Counted from the stretch's first letter, positions 1 through 11,735 are shown. The stretch: DNA of 64,000 nucleotides from Branchiostoma floridae (GCF_000003815.2 NC_049994.1:13501039-13565038), one strand, 5' to 3'. Made by a program: numbers and translations. The notes: generated by a model from the letters alone, not told the origin.

Positions 1-528
1 TGTCTGTATTGCAGCAGCGTGGTTCTCATTATAACCCGAAAACGTTGATGTGGTTGAGTCATTTTCTTGGTCATCATCTCGCTCAAATTTTGTATGGCCA
101 GAAACGGCGGAGTCGGGTACTTTAGAGAAATCGTTCCCCAACGTAAGACATAGCATGTAAGGCGGGCATGGCGCCTCGTTCTGTTCTGTAGGACTACCAA
201 GCACTGAGAAACATTTGTTGAGATTTGCCGCATTTGAGGGTAGGTTCTCTTGTCCGTGGAGGCTGGTGCCAATTTGAATGTTCGGGAAGGCAGTAGATTC
301 TGGACCATGTTTCTTCACTTGTACATGGTTTGTATCCAGGGCTTCTATCTCGTGTTCTGTGTCATCAAAAAGCGTGGAAACGCCATGGTCACAAGGAGCA
401 AGAGGAAAGAGTATGTTTGATGCTGAAGTGCCTTCCGGTAGTTTGTAGGAATGGTGTTTCTCGCTATCGCTCAGCACCACGAGTCGGGACCAGTTTCGGT
501 CTTTTTCATTGAGAATTCTCGACGCCAT
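1..528 (-). CDS. Partial unrecognised gene, exon 1, paralogue of the gene at 6492-10126
   Basis: An ATG at 528 opens a minus-strand frame of 176 codons with no stop before the window edge, so the gene continues to the left. Its N-terminus aligns with the plus-strand gene at 6492: both begin M-x-S-R-I and share a WSR-x-VV block, HSY-x-LP-x-G-x-S, LFD-x-T, a VQV stretch and an N-x-PSN block. The visible part is hydrophilic and rich in Ser, Thr, Asn and acidic residues, with no signal peptide or membrane segment, as in the cytoplasmic part of the paralogue. The start was chosen because it coincides with the paralogue's start in the alignment. I do not recognise the family, and function is unknown. 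By analogy the missing exons should encode a membrane segment and a cysteine-rich tail. Confidence 0.72.
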   Translation of the reverse strand, partial: MASRILNEKDRNWSRLVVLSDSEKHHSYKLPEGTSASNILFPLAPCDHGVSTLFDDTEHEIEALDTNHVQVKKHGPESTAFPNIQIGTSLHGQENLPSNAANLNKCFSVLGSPTEQNEAPCPPYMLCLTLGNDFSKVPDSAVSGHTKFERDDDQENDSTTSTFSGYNENHAAAIQT

Positions 529-1366
529 AGTTTGCTAAAATGGAATGGGTTTAAAGAATAAACGACAACATCGATGAGCATATGAGCATACCAACCCTCA
601 GTGAAGAGAGGGAAGTATTGTTTAAGAATATTAGAACCAAAAATACACATCCCCCATACTGGTGCACAGAACAATATTTTCCATATGCTGCTACCATGTT
701 CAACTCATATGTCCGCCTACGTAGGTCCATCTATTTATATTTTACTCCAAATGCGAGACAAATCACTCATACGTGGCTGTGCTTTTATCGATAATACTTT
801 GTTGTTGTATGTATGTATGTAGCCTCGTATTTGGTATTGTCTATATAGCTAGTAGTTGTTATTGGTTGCCATACATTGTACATTGTACCTTGTGCGATTG
901 TTGAGCAATAAAGTTCGTTATTATTATTATCATTATCATGTTGCATCAAGAAATGCTGCGTCACCAAAGCGTACGCATATGCATTCTTCAAGACAGATTT
1001 CTGGGAAGATTTGCGAGGTGGCAACATTGCATGAATACTTTCATTACCTTACACCCACGTATGTGCTGAGAAAAAGATTCAAAACATTTCAAAAACATTT
1101 GTCGTGTTACTCCCGTACCTTATCATTGCTACATCTTTACATCTTTCATTCAACACATTTTGGTTGCCTGGACTTAGATTAGTGATTTTAAACAGATTTA
1201 AAAATCTGTGTATTATTTTATGAGACCTGTTCACAACTGGTCCTCCATTTTACATAAAAGTATACATAAACTATTAAAGGTCAGTTTATGTTTATGAAAT
1301 AATTTTCATACGTAGAAACAGTAACTTCAGTTTTAACAAATAAGAAAGTAGATTGTTCAATAAATA

Positions 1367-1990
1367 CAGTCAAACCTGTATTATCGGCCACCTTTGCAGA
1401 GCGACCGCCTGGCCATTGCGGTCACTTTTTGTCGGTCCCTTGAATTTATCCCATTGACCTAAGCATTACGAAATAGCCTATAGCGGCCACCTGTCCAACG
1501 CGGCCACGGCCACATGATTTCCATTCCCATAGATACAGAAACGCTGCCTATTGCGACCACAGGGAGACCGTATGTCACCCTGCGACGAGTTTAAAATCAT
1601 AGTTCGCGAGGATTTTGTGTTCACGACACGGTCATTTGCGCTGTAGCAGAAGGAACGCGTGCCTTGAACGCTAGAGCGCAAGTATTTGTGGGTGAATTTA
1701 CGAACAGCAATATCAATCATTTTGTTGTTGTTGTTGTTGTTGTTGTCTCTCTAACCGCTTCAGTTGGTCGGTATATATTTCGGTAGATTTAAATTTGACT
1801 TTGGCAGGGTCAGTTGAATTTTAAGACGATCGAGACAATATCACTTGGTGAGACAGATGAGTGGGTACTGAAATCATGTGTAACTTATTGCTCGTGGTCA
1901 ATTTACAGCATTTTCTCTATAGTGACCACCTATCTATTGTGGCCACATTTCTCAAGTCCCTTGAGTGGTCGCTATAGACAGGTTTGACTG
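1367..1990. mobile_element. Tc1/mariner-type MITE
   Basis: The 624-bp element begins CAGTCAAACCTGT and ends with its reverse complement ACAGGTTTGACTG, flanked by TA on both sides as a TA target-site duplication. The subterminal parts are also complementary (GGCCACC-type blocks near 1385 and GAGTGGTCGC near 1965). There is no transposase frame, so it is non-autonomous. TA duplications are typical of the Tc1/mariner superfamily. Confidence 0.8.
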
Positions 1991-2876
1991 TACACAGACC
2001 ATTGTATAAACACGAAGACAGAGCTCAATGTCTATTTGTTGTGGACATTTTGCGCGTTTTGATAAGAAATATCATTCTTATCTGATTGTCTGCGAATAAT
2101 ATTGCACAACTTGTCTTAGTCCGCACGTGCTGTTCACACCGGACCTCAATGGAATCATAGAATACGTACATGGAAGCAGCTGATTCAAAGAAGTAATTGT
2201 GCAAGCTAACTCAAATGTTGGTAATATTTTCTGCCCACATGAAATAAAAGTACAGACTTACCTGTGTTTTTACTGGTACGGATATGGTCTAGTGACTAGC
2301 AAGCCGACTTGATTTGTGGACCAGAAGGCTGGCGAGTGGGCCACCTGGTGCTTTTACTAGTCTTAGTTCGTTCCTATCTGGACGTTTCTGGTAGAAGTCC
2401 TTTCCAGTTGTCGAAGAAACAATGCGTGTACGCCTCGGTTTGCGACGGTGTTTCCAAACCAGTTAGCAAGCTCAAAAAAGAGTGAAGGGTCGGCTATAAC
2501 ATGTACAGACCTAGTGTATTAAGTCAGATGATGGCAACATAGGATTCTAGAAGGGACAATGGGACTTAGCGGATGGGAACGACAAGCCTGTGAGAGCTGC
2601 AAACCTAGGCCTCTTCCCTGTAATGGCGACGACTGGGCTCGCACTTCGCGTTGAAGTGGAGCTTTAAATCTGATTACTGCTCCTTTTTTTTCCTGTTTAA
2701 TCTTGCTGATCAGTTTTCTTGCCCTGGATTAGTCTACGGTGGTTACGTCACATATGACTGAGAAACAAGTTGGTGCTATGGTTACGTCACGTCTTGTTGC
2801 GAGACGGACTGCCCGAAAATTGGGTTTTACCAATGGTGATATGTTACGTTATTGGTTAAATCTGGTAATGGTTGCT

Positions 2877-3071
2877 TTATACCCCTCTCACATCAGGCGA
2901 AAATCGATCGGACGACGATTCTGCGAGCTCTAAATTACAAGGATGCATGACCCTGATGCCGACGAAAAAACTCTGCCATTTGTTCGTCAGCATCAGGGTC
3001 ATACCTCCTCGTAAGTAAGAGCTCGCAGAAACGTCGTCCGATCGATTTTCGCCTAATGTGAGGGGGTATAA
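2877..3071. mobile_element. Foldback/hairpin MITE
   Basis: Almost the whole 195 bp folds on itself. The outer arms run from TTATACCCC at 2877 to GGGGTATAA at 3071, through AGGCGAAAATCGATCGGACG and its complement. A second complementary pair (ATGACCCTGATGCCGACGAA at 2945 and its complement near 2985) closes the centre. A related sequence lies inside the element at 27091-27374. Confidence 0.75.
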
Positions 3072-4640
3072 GGTGATACAAGGCGCCAGTATAGACTTCT
3101 TGGATGTATTTGTTACTATTGTCAAGTCCCACTTTTCTAACTCCAAGTGTTATCTAAGCTTTTACGAATTATGTCCCAGGTAAATTAGACCGGTACGTCT
3201 AGTCTGGAAATGGCTGCCATAACGATAGTGATAAATCCCACATAAGGCTGGTAATCCTTGTCTCGAGCATCAAATGCCAAAGTAACATCTACGAGACATT
3301 TGTTGCTATTAGTAAAAACCTACGTTTCGTATAGTGACGCTTTTTCACGAAAAGCACATTTTATTGTATAACGTGTTGAGTGGCCAGAGGATCAAGATAT
3401 TTGTAACCTGGTCCCTCTTTATGGTGGACTTTTCTTTTTATTACCTCGGGAGGATGGTTCACCTCCAACAGGTATACCGTTCCTGGTTGTATTCGTGTGT
3501 ATATGCCTGTAAATGAAGATCATTTTTAATGGAATTGTACGAAATTCGGTACGTGGGTAGTTTATAGAAGATCAGATGAAATATGGTAATTTATGGCACC
3601 GTAGCGGTATTTTGAGGTACTGCAACATCAAAGACAGACAACCCATCTTGAAAGTAGTGTGGTACACCCATTGTACCAGCTGTTACTTGCCTAATGGTAA
3701 CCTGTGCTGCACAAACTCTCGCTGCTAGACTCTGATAGTAATTCTCCAAGCAGAGGACGTGTTTGGGGGGCCATTTTATTTTTTGTTTATTTATCTTGGA
3801 TATATATACATGTAGGCAATCTTGGAAACGGTATTGGTTTTCAAATCGATTGGGCTGTATCCAATATAAGAGCTAGAGGTTGTATCCCCACAGAATTCCT
3901 GTGTAATTTTGAGCCCGGTCTCATTCGTCATGCGACCACAAACTGTTGGTTCTTGTGATCGCCGCATGCCCGTACGCTCGATGGACGTCCAATGCCGTAT
4001 GCCCGATGTCCTATGTTGCCCTACCGGATCCTTGTTGGCAGCCGGTTCTGTAACTTATAACAGATTGCTGATAGATTCTTTAACGTAGAAATTGTAATTA
4101 AGGCAAAATGGTCTTCAAGAAATCTACATTTTATTTGTTACGTCGATACGACAGCTTATTGCGTCATTACCGAATCTGTCTGTTCGCAAACGATGAATTG
4201 GCAACAATACGCCTGCCAGAGTTACAATCTCTACCACGCATGTAGTAAGTAGACTAATCCCGTTCAAGTACCTTTGTTAAAATGCCACGGGCAGAAATAT
4301 ATAATGAATTGTCTGTACTCTAACATTTTAAGTAATCACAAGTACGTAATGTTATCGCCCACACTTTTACTGCGTATTTATAAATGTTAATCCGTCATAA
4401 TGCGTACTTAGAGTTGCGCACTAACAGTTGGCACATGTAAGTACAAGTTCGCTGATAGTTTTGCCAGCACAAACCTGTGTGAGTCCCGTCCACATGTTTT
4501 GATTATCTATTTATTCATTTATTCATCGGTCTTGCTACCAAGGACATACAGAGAAGAATACCGAGCTAGCTGGCCAACCCAGCCCGTCGGTTTCAGCAGG
4601 TATTAAGATATTCATTCTTTGTAATCGCTTAAATTAAGCC

Positions 4641-4909
4641 GGGTTCACACGTGTCTATATATTCAAGTCCGTATGATGTCCTTATGGAAGTCCACAAGTC
4701 GCTGGAAAAATAGTAGAAATTGGACAAATATAGACACAACATACCAGAGGAGTTAGCTGTCATAGGAGTACTGTTTGCAAGCAGCTCACTTCGCTTACTA
4801 TATTTGTCCAGTTTCTTTAATTTTTTCCGGCGACCTGTGGAGCCCGGTAGATACTCAAACGTCCATACGGACCTAAAACGGACTTGAATATATACGCACG
4901 TGTGAACCC
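4641..4909. mobile_element. MITE with GGGTTCACACGTG termini
   Basis: Terminal inverted repeats of about 33 bp: the left end starts GGGTTCACACGTGTCTATAT and the right end is complementary apart from a few changes. An inner complementary pair around the sequence TATTTGTCCA is also visible near 4725 and 4800. No coding frame. The target-site duplication is unclear. Confidence 0.72.
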
Positions 4910-5500
4910 ACCTTTACATGTCAGGATAAAGAACGCATGTACAGAGAGGGGGAAGCCGGGATTTCATCGATAACACCAACCTTTGGTACAAATCTAAGCT
5001 TAAGGCAGACGCACGTGACCCAGGCGACAGCACCATACTAGCAAGAGAACAGGTAAGAAACACGAGCAATCTGAATGATTTCTAATTCCTAAGCGTATCA
5101 CAATAATATGTAATATTTTGATGTATTACTTAATTGTTCGTTGGGCTAAGTAGTAACCAAAGCATATGTCTAGTATGTAGGAAGTGTCTACACAGTATGG
5201 TATGTGAGTGAGTGACCGCGTGGCTCACATGAAATGTTTAATCTCCTCTTCCTCTCTTATTATTCCTTGCAATAAGATAATTGCATAATCAATGTTTCTG
5301 TTGGGTGTAATGTTTCGGATTGCTCAATTTTCTCTCATATTTCTGTTATGTTATAGAATACCATATATATGAGTTTGCAACACGTTCGACCAACGTGAGA
5401 TTACTTCTCAGACAATCACCAGAATCTTTCTTTTGATTTGGAATATCAATGCTTCTCCCTCCTGTTATGTACGTCCACGTTCTATTACTATTCCACGGTT

Positions 5501-6077
5501 AAAGCCCCCTTCACACGAGAGCACGAATGAGCCGGAATGCCGTCGGAATAAAAATTCTTTTCTATTCGTGGCAATTCTTGGCAATTCGTACTGTATTCTA
5601 AACATTCTTACTGCATTCCAGATATTCGTCTCCGTTCTTCTGGCTGGCTCGAATGGTTTTGACATGTCAAAAACTGTCAAGGTGCATAATTTCGAAGTGG
5701 AGATTCTAAGTGTATTCTAACTATTCTAACTGCAGTCTGACCGCATTCTGCGGCATTCCAACATTATTCGAAACATTCTTATCTCATTCGATGGAGAACT
5801 GAAACGGCAAGTCATCTCGAATCCTGCCAGAATGCGGCCAAAAGAATATCTCGAATGCAGTGACAATGTCTAGAATACACTACGAATTCACAGGAATAGA
5901 AAGGCATTTTCATTCTGACGGCATTCTGGCTCATTCCTTCTCGTGTGAAGAGGATTTAAGGCCCATTTGGAATACCCACTCGGAATGGCACCGAATGTGG
6001 CACGAATTTTGCAAATACTTCATTCCGGCTGGTTCTGCTTGATTCCTGCTGATTCGATTTCAGTGTGAAGGCCCTAT
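5501..6077. mobile_element. MITE with CCTTCACAC termini and internal inverted repeats
   Basis: The ends carry CCTTCACAC (near 5508) and its complement GTGTGAAGG (6063-6071). Inside, the left subterminal block with ACACGAGAGCACGAATGAG recurs inverted at about 5915-5955. Motifs of the GAATGCCG and ATTCTGGC type recur throughout. Non-coding, about 575 bp. Confidence 0.62.
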
Positions 6078-6491
6078 AAGCTGCTACGAAATAGTATGCG
6101 GATTATTGTTTGTTTGTTTATTTTGCACATAACAAAAGAATAACAGAAAGAATACAAAAGTAAATAAAAGTGCCGTAGGAGGAGAGAAGTCTGCATGGCT
6201 TGTACCGCTGAGCCCTCTTCCACTTAACTAAACTACTAGTACTAATCTAAATACAAAGCATAAGATAAATTGAAAATAGTACCAATAGAGAATAGAGAAA
6301 TGTCAACAGTTGATCGGTAAAGTAAATGACGGAGCAAATTTGTGAACGATAGATTATTATAATTAAGGCTAACTATAAAAAAGACAATATCATATCTATG
6401 ATATTGCAACTGAGACTTCCATTGAAGCAGCACAACAATTGGTATCTCGCTCTTAGGCCTTTTTCTCATTTTTATTGAAACACAGCAAAGA

Positions 6492-9400
6492 ATGACTTCG
6501 AGAATCCCACGACTCTCCTTCGGAACGTCCCGAAAAAGGTCGAAGTGGTCACGAGTCGTGGTAGACCATATCGAGAACGGCCATTCCTACCAACTACCGG
6601 ATGGCGCTTCAGAACCGACCGTGCAGTTTTTGTCCGTTCCTCATGGGCAAGACTTTCCCAAACTATTTGATGAAACACACGCAACGAATGCCCAAAACGC
6701 AACGGACATCCAAGTCCAAGTTCAAAGACCAGATGCTATGGTCGAGTACTATGCCGTAGCCTACCTGAATCCGAAGGCTGTGACCACTGATACCAACAGG
6801 CACGAGAACACGCCATCAAATGTCTTAAACCCCATGGCTGTCTCTAAGAACACGCAGCCAAGCCGCAGTGGTTATAGCTATTCTCGTGGTGGTTCAGAAG
6901 TAGAGGTCGAGGTCCATCGTCCGCCGATCAAACAGACTCCGTCAGAAGAGGCTCACGTTGCCAAACACCAGGAAGATCATGATGCAGTCACACCACGATT
7001 TTCGCCAGCCAGCAATAGATGCGCCGCGGTGATGTCCGACCAGAACATACCGCAATGTCCCGTCAGCTCGGGGCGCAAGCGAGGGGATGAGAAAGAGATA
7101 TGGCACCCGCGCTCATGCCCGGAAGAGGACATCTCAAAACTTTGCTCCTCGAGCGAAAACGATGATGATACAACATCAGGAACCTCACTGGCAGCCTTCA
7201 GAACAAATTTTGAAAAGTTAGGGGCCACTGATGAGAATAATACTGAGGATATTTACCAGCGAGACGTTTTCAGTCTGAAAAAAGACAGCTTTTCGAAAAG
7301 ACACGAATTCTCTAGCCCAGAAAACGGCATAACCGCACCAGACTTTGCCTCAACTGGCTCAGGCATTAGCGATAAAACAAAGCCACCTGACTTCTTTCAG
7401 AATACGGATTCCAGACCTGGCATTTTGCGGCCTGGCGCTAAGCAAAGCAAGAAGAGGCAAAACGTTCGCTTCTGCTTAGACGAGAGTAACATCTGCAAAC
7501 AAGTGGAGTTTGAACAAGCAAACAGGCAAGAAGATAAAGTATCGACATCAGATGTCTCACCAGATACCATTCTTGGCAGTCATACTCGGCATTCGCGCCT
7601 CCGCACAAATACAGCCACCCGTTTCCATGGTAACTTAGGGATAGCCTCTACGTCATCCACTTCACATGACGCCACGTCAGATGAATCTGAGATGACGTCA
7701 CCGAAGCAGCTTGCAATTGCCGTCGAAGAAGACCCCTCAAGCACCCCTGCCGACCGAGCACGTTTCTCTGCACTGCCCATGCCCAGCGCTGAAGCTATCT
7801 CGGCCAGTCTTCGGGCCAACCCCATGTACTCAACTTCTAGGCCTCGCGAAACACAAGCTGCCCCTTCTAAAGGTATGATAAGAGGTTGCTAATTTTGTGC
7901 ATTTCACTTTACCAAGATGTATGGTATAAAATTGATAAACATTTTCGAAAGCAATAATTTCTAATCATGCGGCAACATCAAAGCTGTGTCTGTGTTGAAG
8001 CAATGGCAAATATGAATACTTGGTGGTGAGAGATTAACATTTTGTACATACATTTTCCAACAATTGTAGAGAATCTCTTGTTGAAGAAAAAGCACTGAGA
8101 TATGTACTGTAAATGTATTTAAGTTCGCGGGGATTTAATTTCGCGGTATCACCATGCACTGTAGTCTCTTACTGCCATGGAAAAATGTTCGCGGTGGTCT
8201 TAAGTTCGTGGCGAAGCGGCCAACGCAAAAACCGCGAACATCAAACCACCGCGAATTGGCATTTGCAGTATTTGGAACACATCTTTTGCCCTGTAAGTAT
8301 ATGATTTCATGGCGACTTGCACTCCTTTCAGTCTCCAGAAACAAGGGGAAGGCAAACTTCTCTAGATGTTTCCTTCAACGTCGGTGGACCATTACTACAG
8401 GTCTCGCAGTGGCTATATGTGTTGGCATACTTCTGGTGACGATTCCAACAGTGGTACATTTCCTCGGGATGGGGGCAAGTTCGACCACCGCCACCGGCGT
8501 CGAAGACGAAGCTACAAACGCGCCAACGTTAGCGTTCACGGCGTCATTTACGCCAAACGACGTCATTCCTTCAACATCCGCTCGTAGACTGACCTCTCTC
8601 TGGTACTCCTACGTGAAATCCACGCACCCGAGGGATGAAGAAACGACAAAGGTTGACCTTGTCGGGTCTGATCCAGCCTCCAAGACAACAGTTCCAGGTA
8701 AACCTAACGGTTCCAGGGATGAAGAAACGACAAAAACTGACCGGCTTGTCTGGTCCGATCCAGCCTCCGTGACAACAATTCCAGGCAAACCTCTGACATC
8801 CCCTACACGCGAACAAAGCAGTACTGGTATGATGTAGGATCTTTGATTTAATGTATATAGGATGGAATGTCTATTTGCAAGTTTAAATACAATGCAAAAA
8901 CATAGGTAACACCAATGTAGGCCAGTATAAATGGTGCAAAGAAAGACCTATGCCTGAATCATAAAAAAAAAGTATAATCCACAGCTGTTGTACAATGTAC
9001 GTAAATATTATTATTATGAATGGTAGCTAGGAAGAATAGAAACGACTTCAGACAACCATTTATTTTAGAAATAGTTGATGAGAAAACTACATTGTACCTT
9101 ATTACTAATATTAGTACATCAGAACTATAGTGGTAAATGATGAGAATTTCACAATTTACTTATATCCTGCTTTTAGAAACTACAAAATCCACATTTTGAA
9201 ATTTCAAAGGGCCCGAAAACTACATGAACAATGTCAAGTTTTCCATAAGCACGGCGTATGACCTGTCTGTGCTTCCACCCTTCTGCAGATGACAACAGAG
9301 ATGCCCGCGTTCACGATAACCCATTGACATTGTCCAATCAGAAATGCAGCCAGGGATCGTCCAACAGTTGTGATGAGTGGCGGGAAGTTTCTTACGTATA

Positions 9401-10126
9401 CGACGAAGAACGGTACTCTAAATGTCGGTAAGTAGGGTTTGATTAAGAAATTCAAAACGGAACACGTGAATTCTAACCCAAACATCGATGGTTTGAGTCG
9501 CTCTGTGATGGTGTATTTCCAATCTCTCACTCACTTGCTATGGAAAAATAAAATTATTGTCAACTATTAACAGTATTCTGGTCTTCAGGTCTACCCGTTT
9601 TTGCTTAACCGGGGTTAAAGGTGATCGGAAGTCGGTATCGGATCCCGTTCAATGAAGAATGATGGGCTGAAAAACAATTAATTAACAACAATACATGTAC
9701 TAATGCCAGGATAGGAAAAACCCGTCCACTATTAGTAACGCTTAACGCCAGTTTACCTTGATCAGTGGGGTAGCCTAGATTCGTCGATTAAAATGGGTAT
9801 TTAGAGATTGGGTTGTGCATGAGTTTCAAATGTCAACATTTTCAAAATATTGCAATGTGAAACTTCCTTCCATCGACTAAACGATCCCCAAATACCCGGT
9901 TTTTATATACAACAGATATAGGTTACCCTACGGACAAAGGTGAACGAACGTTACATCTATTACCGTCACTAATCTTCTGTTCCCTTGTTCCTTCAGCAAG
10001 CAGTATGCTGATGAGTCATCCCACAGAAAAGGGCGGTTGTGTGTGAAGTATGTCCATGCCTACTCACGGGGCCGAGCTTACTGGAACCGTGTCGGATGCT
10101 GTGGACAATTTCGCAGTTTTCCTTGA
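6492..10126 (+). CDS. Unrecognised type II membrane protein with six-Cys C-terminal tail (4 exons, 714 aa)
   Basis: Exons 6492-7872, 8332-8826, 9289-9427 and 9997-10126 join in phase with GT/AG borders and end at TGA 10124-10126. Residues 1-460 (exon 1) are hydrophilic, low-complexity and Ser/Thr/acid-rich, with an NVRF motif at 324-327 loosely resembling the RVxF docking motif for protein phosphatase 1. Exon 2 holds a basic stretch (RR at 477-478) followed by one hydrophobic helix at about 481-504. With no signal peptide this predicts a cytoplasmic N-terminus and an extracellular C-terminus. A 28-residue segment with an RDEETTK core then repeats twice. Exons 3-4 encode a compact tail with cysteines at 645, 653, 671, 687, 706 and 707, enough for three disulfides. 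The start aligns with that of the paralogue at 528. I do not recognise the family, so function is unknown. Confidence 0.78.
8105..8270. mobile_element. CGCGG-rich MITE in intron 1
   Basis: The left end TACTGTAAATG and right end CATTTGCAGTA are inverted. Inside are several copies of the TTCGCGG / CCGCGAA palindromic unit. It lies in intron 1, 60 bp before exon 2. A longer relative sits at 38664-39266. Confidence 0.75.
9751..9945. mobile_element. GTTYACCTT-ended MITE, copy A
   Basis: The left end GTTTACCTTGATC and right end GGACAAAGGTGAAC are inverted, with inner blocks GGGTAGCCTA and TAGGTTACCC. It aligns along its length with 38147-38349, for example around AGATATTGCAATGT and GATCCCCAAATACCC. 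It lies in intron 3 of the gene at 6492-10126. Confidence 0.78.
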
Positions 10127-10788
10127 TATATTTTAGTCCACGGGCCAGGACCGTTTTTCTTACCACCGAAACGGACAACCATGGATTTAAAAAAAAAAAA
10201 ATCTGCAATAACCAAAGTTTGTTTTGATGTATGATAGCAAGTCTGTGTTAGCAGCTTTCATGACCAGCTTTAGTGACCAAATGACGCCATTCGAATGAAT
10301 ATCGATTTTCGGGACTAGGACAAAACATCAAATATCAATTTTTAGCAAAAACAGGCAAAACATACTTTGGGAATCACAAAGTAATCGATTATCTGTCGAT
10401 ATTCAGTATTTTAAGGGTTATTAGCCTTAAAAACCCGATTTAGTGATTGTGTTGGAACCTTTTAAGGCACGTAACGCAAACGTTCGGAAGTATCTGATGG
10501 AATTCCACGTTCAGTCGCCGGTCGACGTGAACTTTGATGTCCGAGGTTTGATGTCCATAGATTTCTTTTGTCAGTTTTCAGTATTGATGTTACTGCTATA
10601 TGCTGGCGTTTAGAAACAACTCTGAAGTAAACGCTGTGAATCTGGCTTGAGATTTCGGCTTGTTTACGTCTTTTCAGCTCGATACCCAAGTAACGTGACA
10701 TGCAACGTTATGTAGAAATAACTTGCAGTTCGATCACTCACTCACTCACTCACTCAAACACACACACACACACTCAATCACAGACTCA

Positions 10789-10824
<36 letters not shown>

Positions 10825-11070
10825 CACTCACTCAATCACAGACACACACGCTCACTCACTCACTCACTCACTCACTCACAGACACGCTCACTCACAGACA
10901 CGCTCATTCACTCACTCACTCACTCAATCAATCAAATTGCCAATTCTTGAACATAGATGTCAATGTGAGCCTAATAAATTTTCATATAATCACACGTTAA
11001 TTAAACATCCTCACACCGAAAACAACGATTTGTCCCTGACAGAAATGGTTTATCCCTCCACATGACACAC
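10127..11070. other. Intergenic region with simple repeats
   Basis: Downstream of the TGA at 10126 there is a short poly-A run near 10189 and then unique sequence. A simple-repeat tract (CACT/CTCA alternating with CA) spans about 10735-10935. No gene is supported. Frames through the repeat are artefacts of its periodicity. Confidence 0.6.
10735..10935. repeat. (CACT)n/(CA)n simple repeat
   Basis: A roughly 200-bp tract of alternating CACT and CA units with interruptions. Confidence 0.95.
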
Positions 11071-11114
11071 CTCATCACGTGACCTAGCCGCCATCTTGCC
11101 GGAATCAGGTGGAT
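11071..11114 (+). promoter_or_regulatory. Candidate TBC1D5 promoter and non-coding first exon
   Basis: TCACGTGA at 11075-11082 is followed by GCCGCCATCTTG at 11087-11098, the reverse complement of a YY1-type site common at broadly expressed promoters. A strong splice donor (GTAAGTA at 11115) follows, compatible with a short untranslated first exon that ends at 11114. TCACGTGA is the core of the CLEAR element bound by TFEB-family factors. Assignment to TBC1D5 rests on position and orientation only: its ATG lies at 12739. Confidence 0.45.
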
Positions 11115-11735
11115 GTAAGTAAAAACTTCTTCCGCTTGCACTGTAAGGTTTTCCCTACGATCCGTGCGTTTAATATGCATTCGGCTAAGATTTCTCTGTT
11201 TCTTTTTTGATGTAGAATATATATGTTCCAGATTTGATGTAGATTCGTAGGAACGTTCATAATGCAATCGCCGGTCCATCAGTAAAGATGGGGGAGGGGG
11301 GCACATATCATAACATCACATGATCTTTTGCTCTTTAGCAAATTGTGAACGCTAAAGATCAGTAGATTACAAAGAAACGGTCAAATTGATTACGTCCTCA
11401 GTAGACTGCGTTAGGTAATAGACTGAAATATGTAACATTGCTGTATGTAAGTTATGCTTCATCAAGTTTACTTGGCCATTTAAACCAGCTGACTGACCTA
11501 GTTAACTTTGACTCTAGGCTGTTAAAGTTTTACATGATGTTACGTCAGTTACTAAAACGCAAAGCAACCTACATAATTTGCTTTGATAGACTACATTGTA
11601 GTTTGTACAGCAATTCACCCCTAGATCACTGCTGCTGTGCAACCCTTGGATTCCAGGCAGGCACTCATGAGTCATGCACAGACAAAAAAAGTAATGGTGA
11701 AGACATATTCATCTGTGTGCACATTGGGAATATGT

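Larger units (their letters stand above)
529..6491. other. Intergenic region between divergent paralogues, MITE-rich
   Basis: About 6 kb separates the two divergent start codons. I see no convincing coding exon. At least four palindromic elements are present (1367-1990, 2877-3071, 4641-4909, 5501-6077) plus a short (TTG)n run near 1721-1747. Any shared bidirectional promoter would lie close to one or both ends. No clear TATA box was identified. Confidence 0.6.

Noticed and set aside
10700-11065. Frames rich in HTHTH and SLTHS
   Set aside because: Translations of the (CACT)/(CA) simple repeat.
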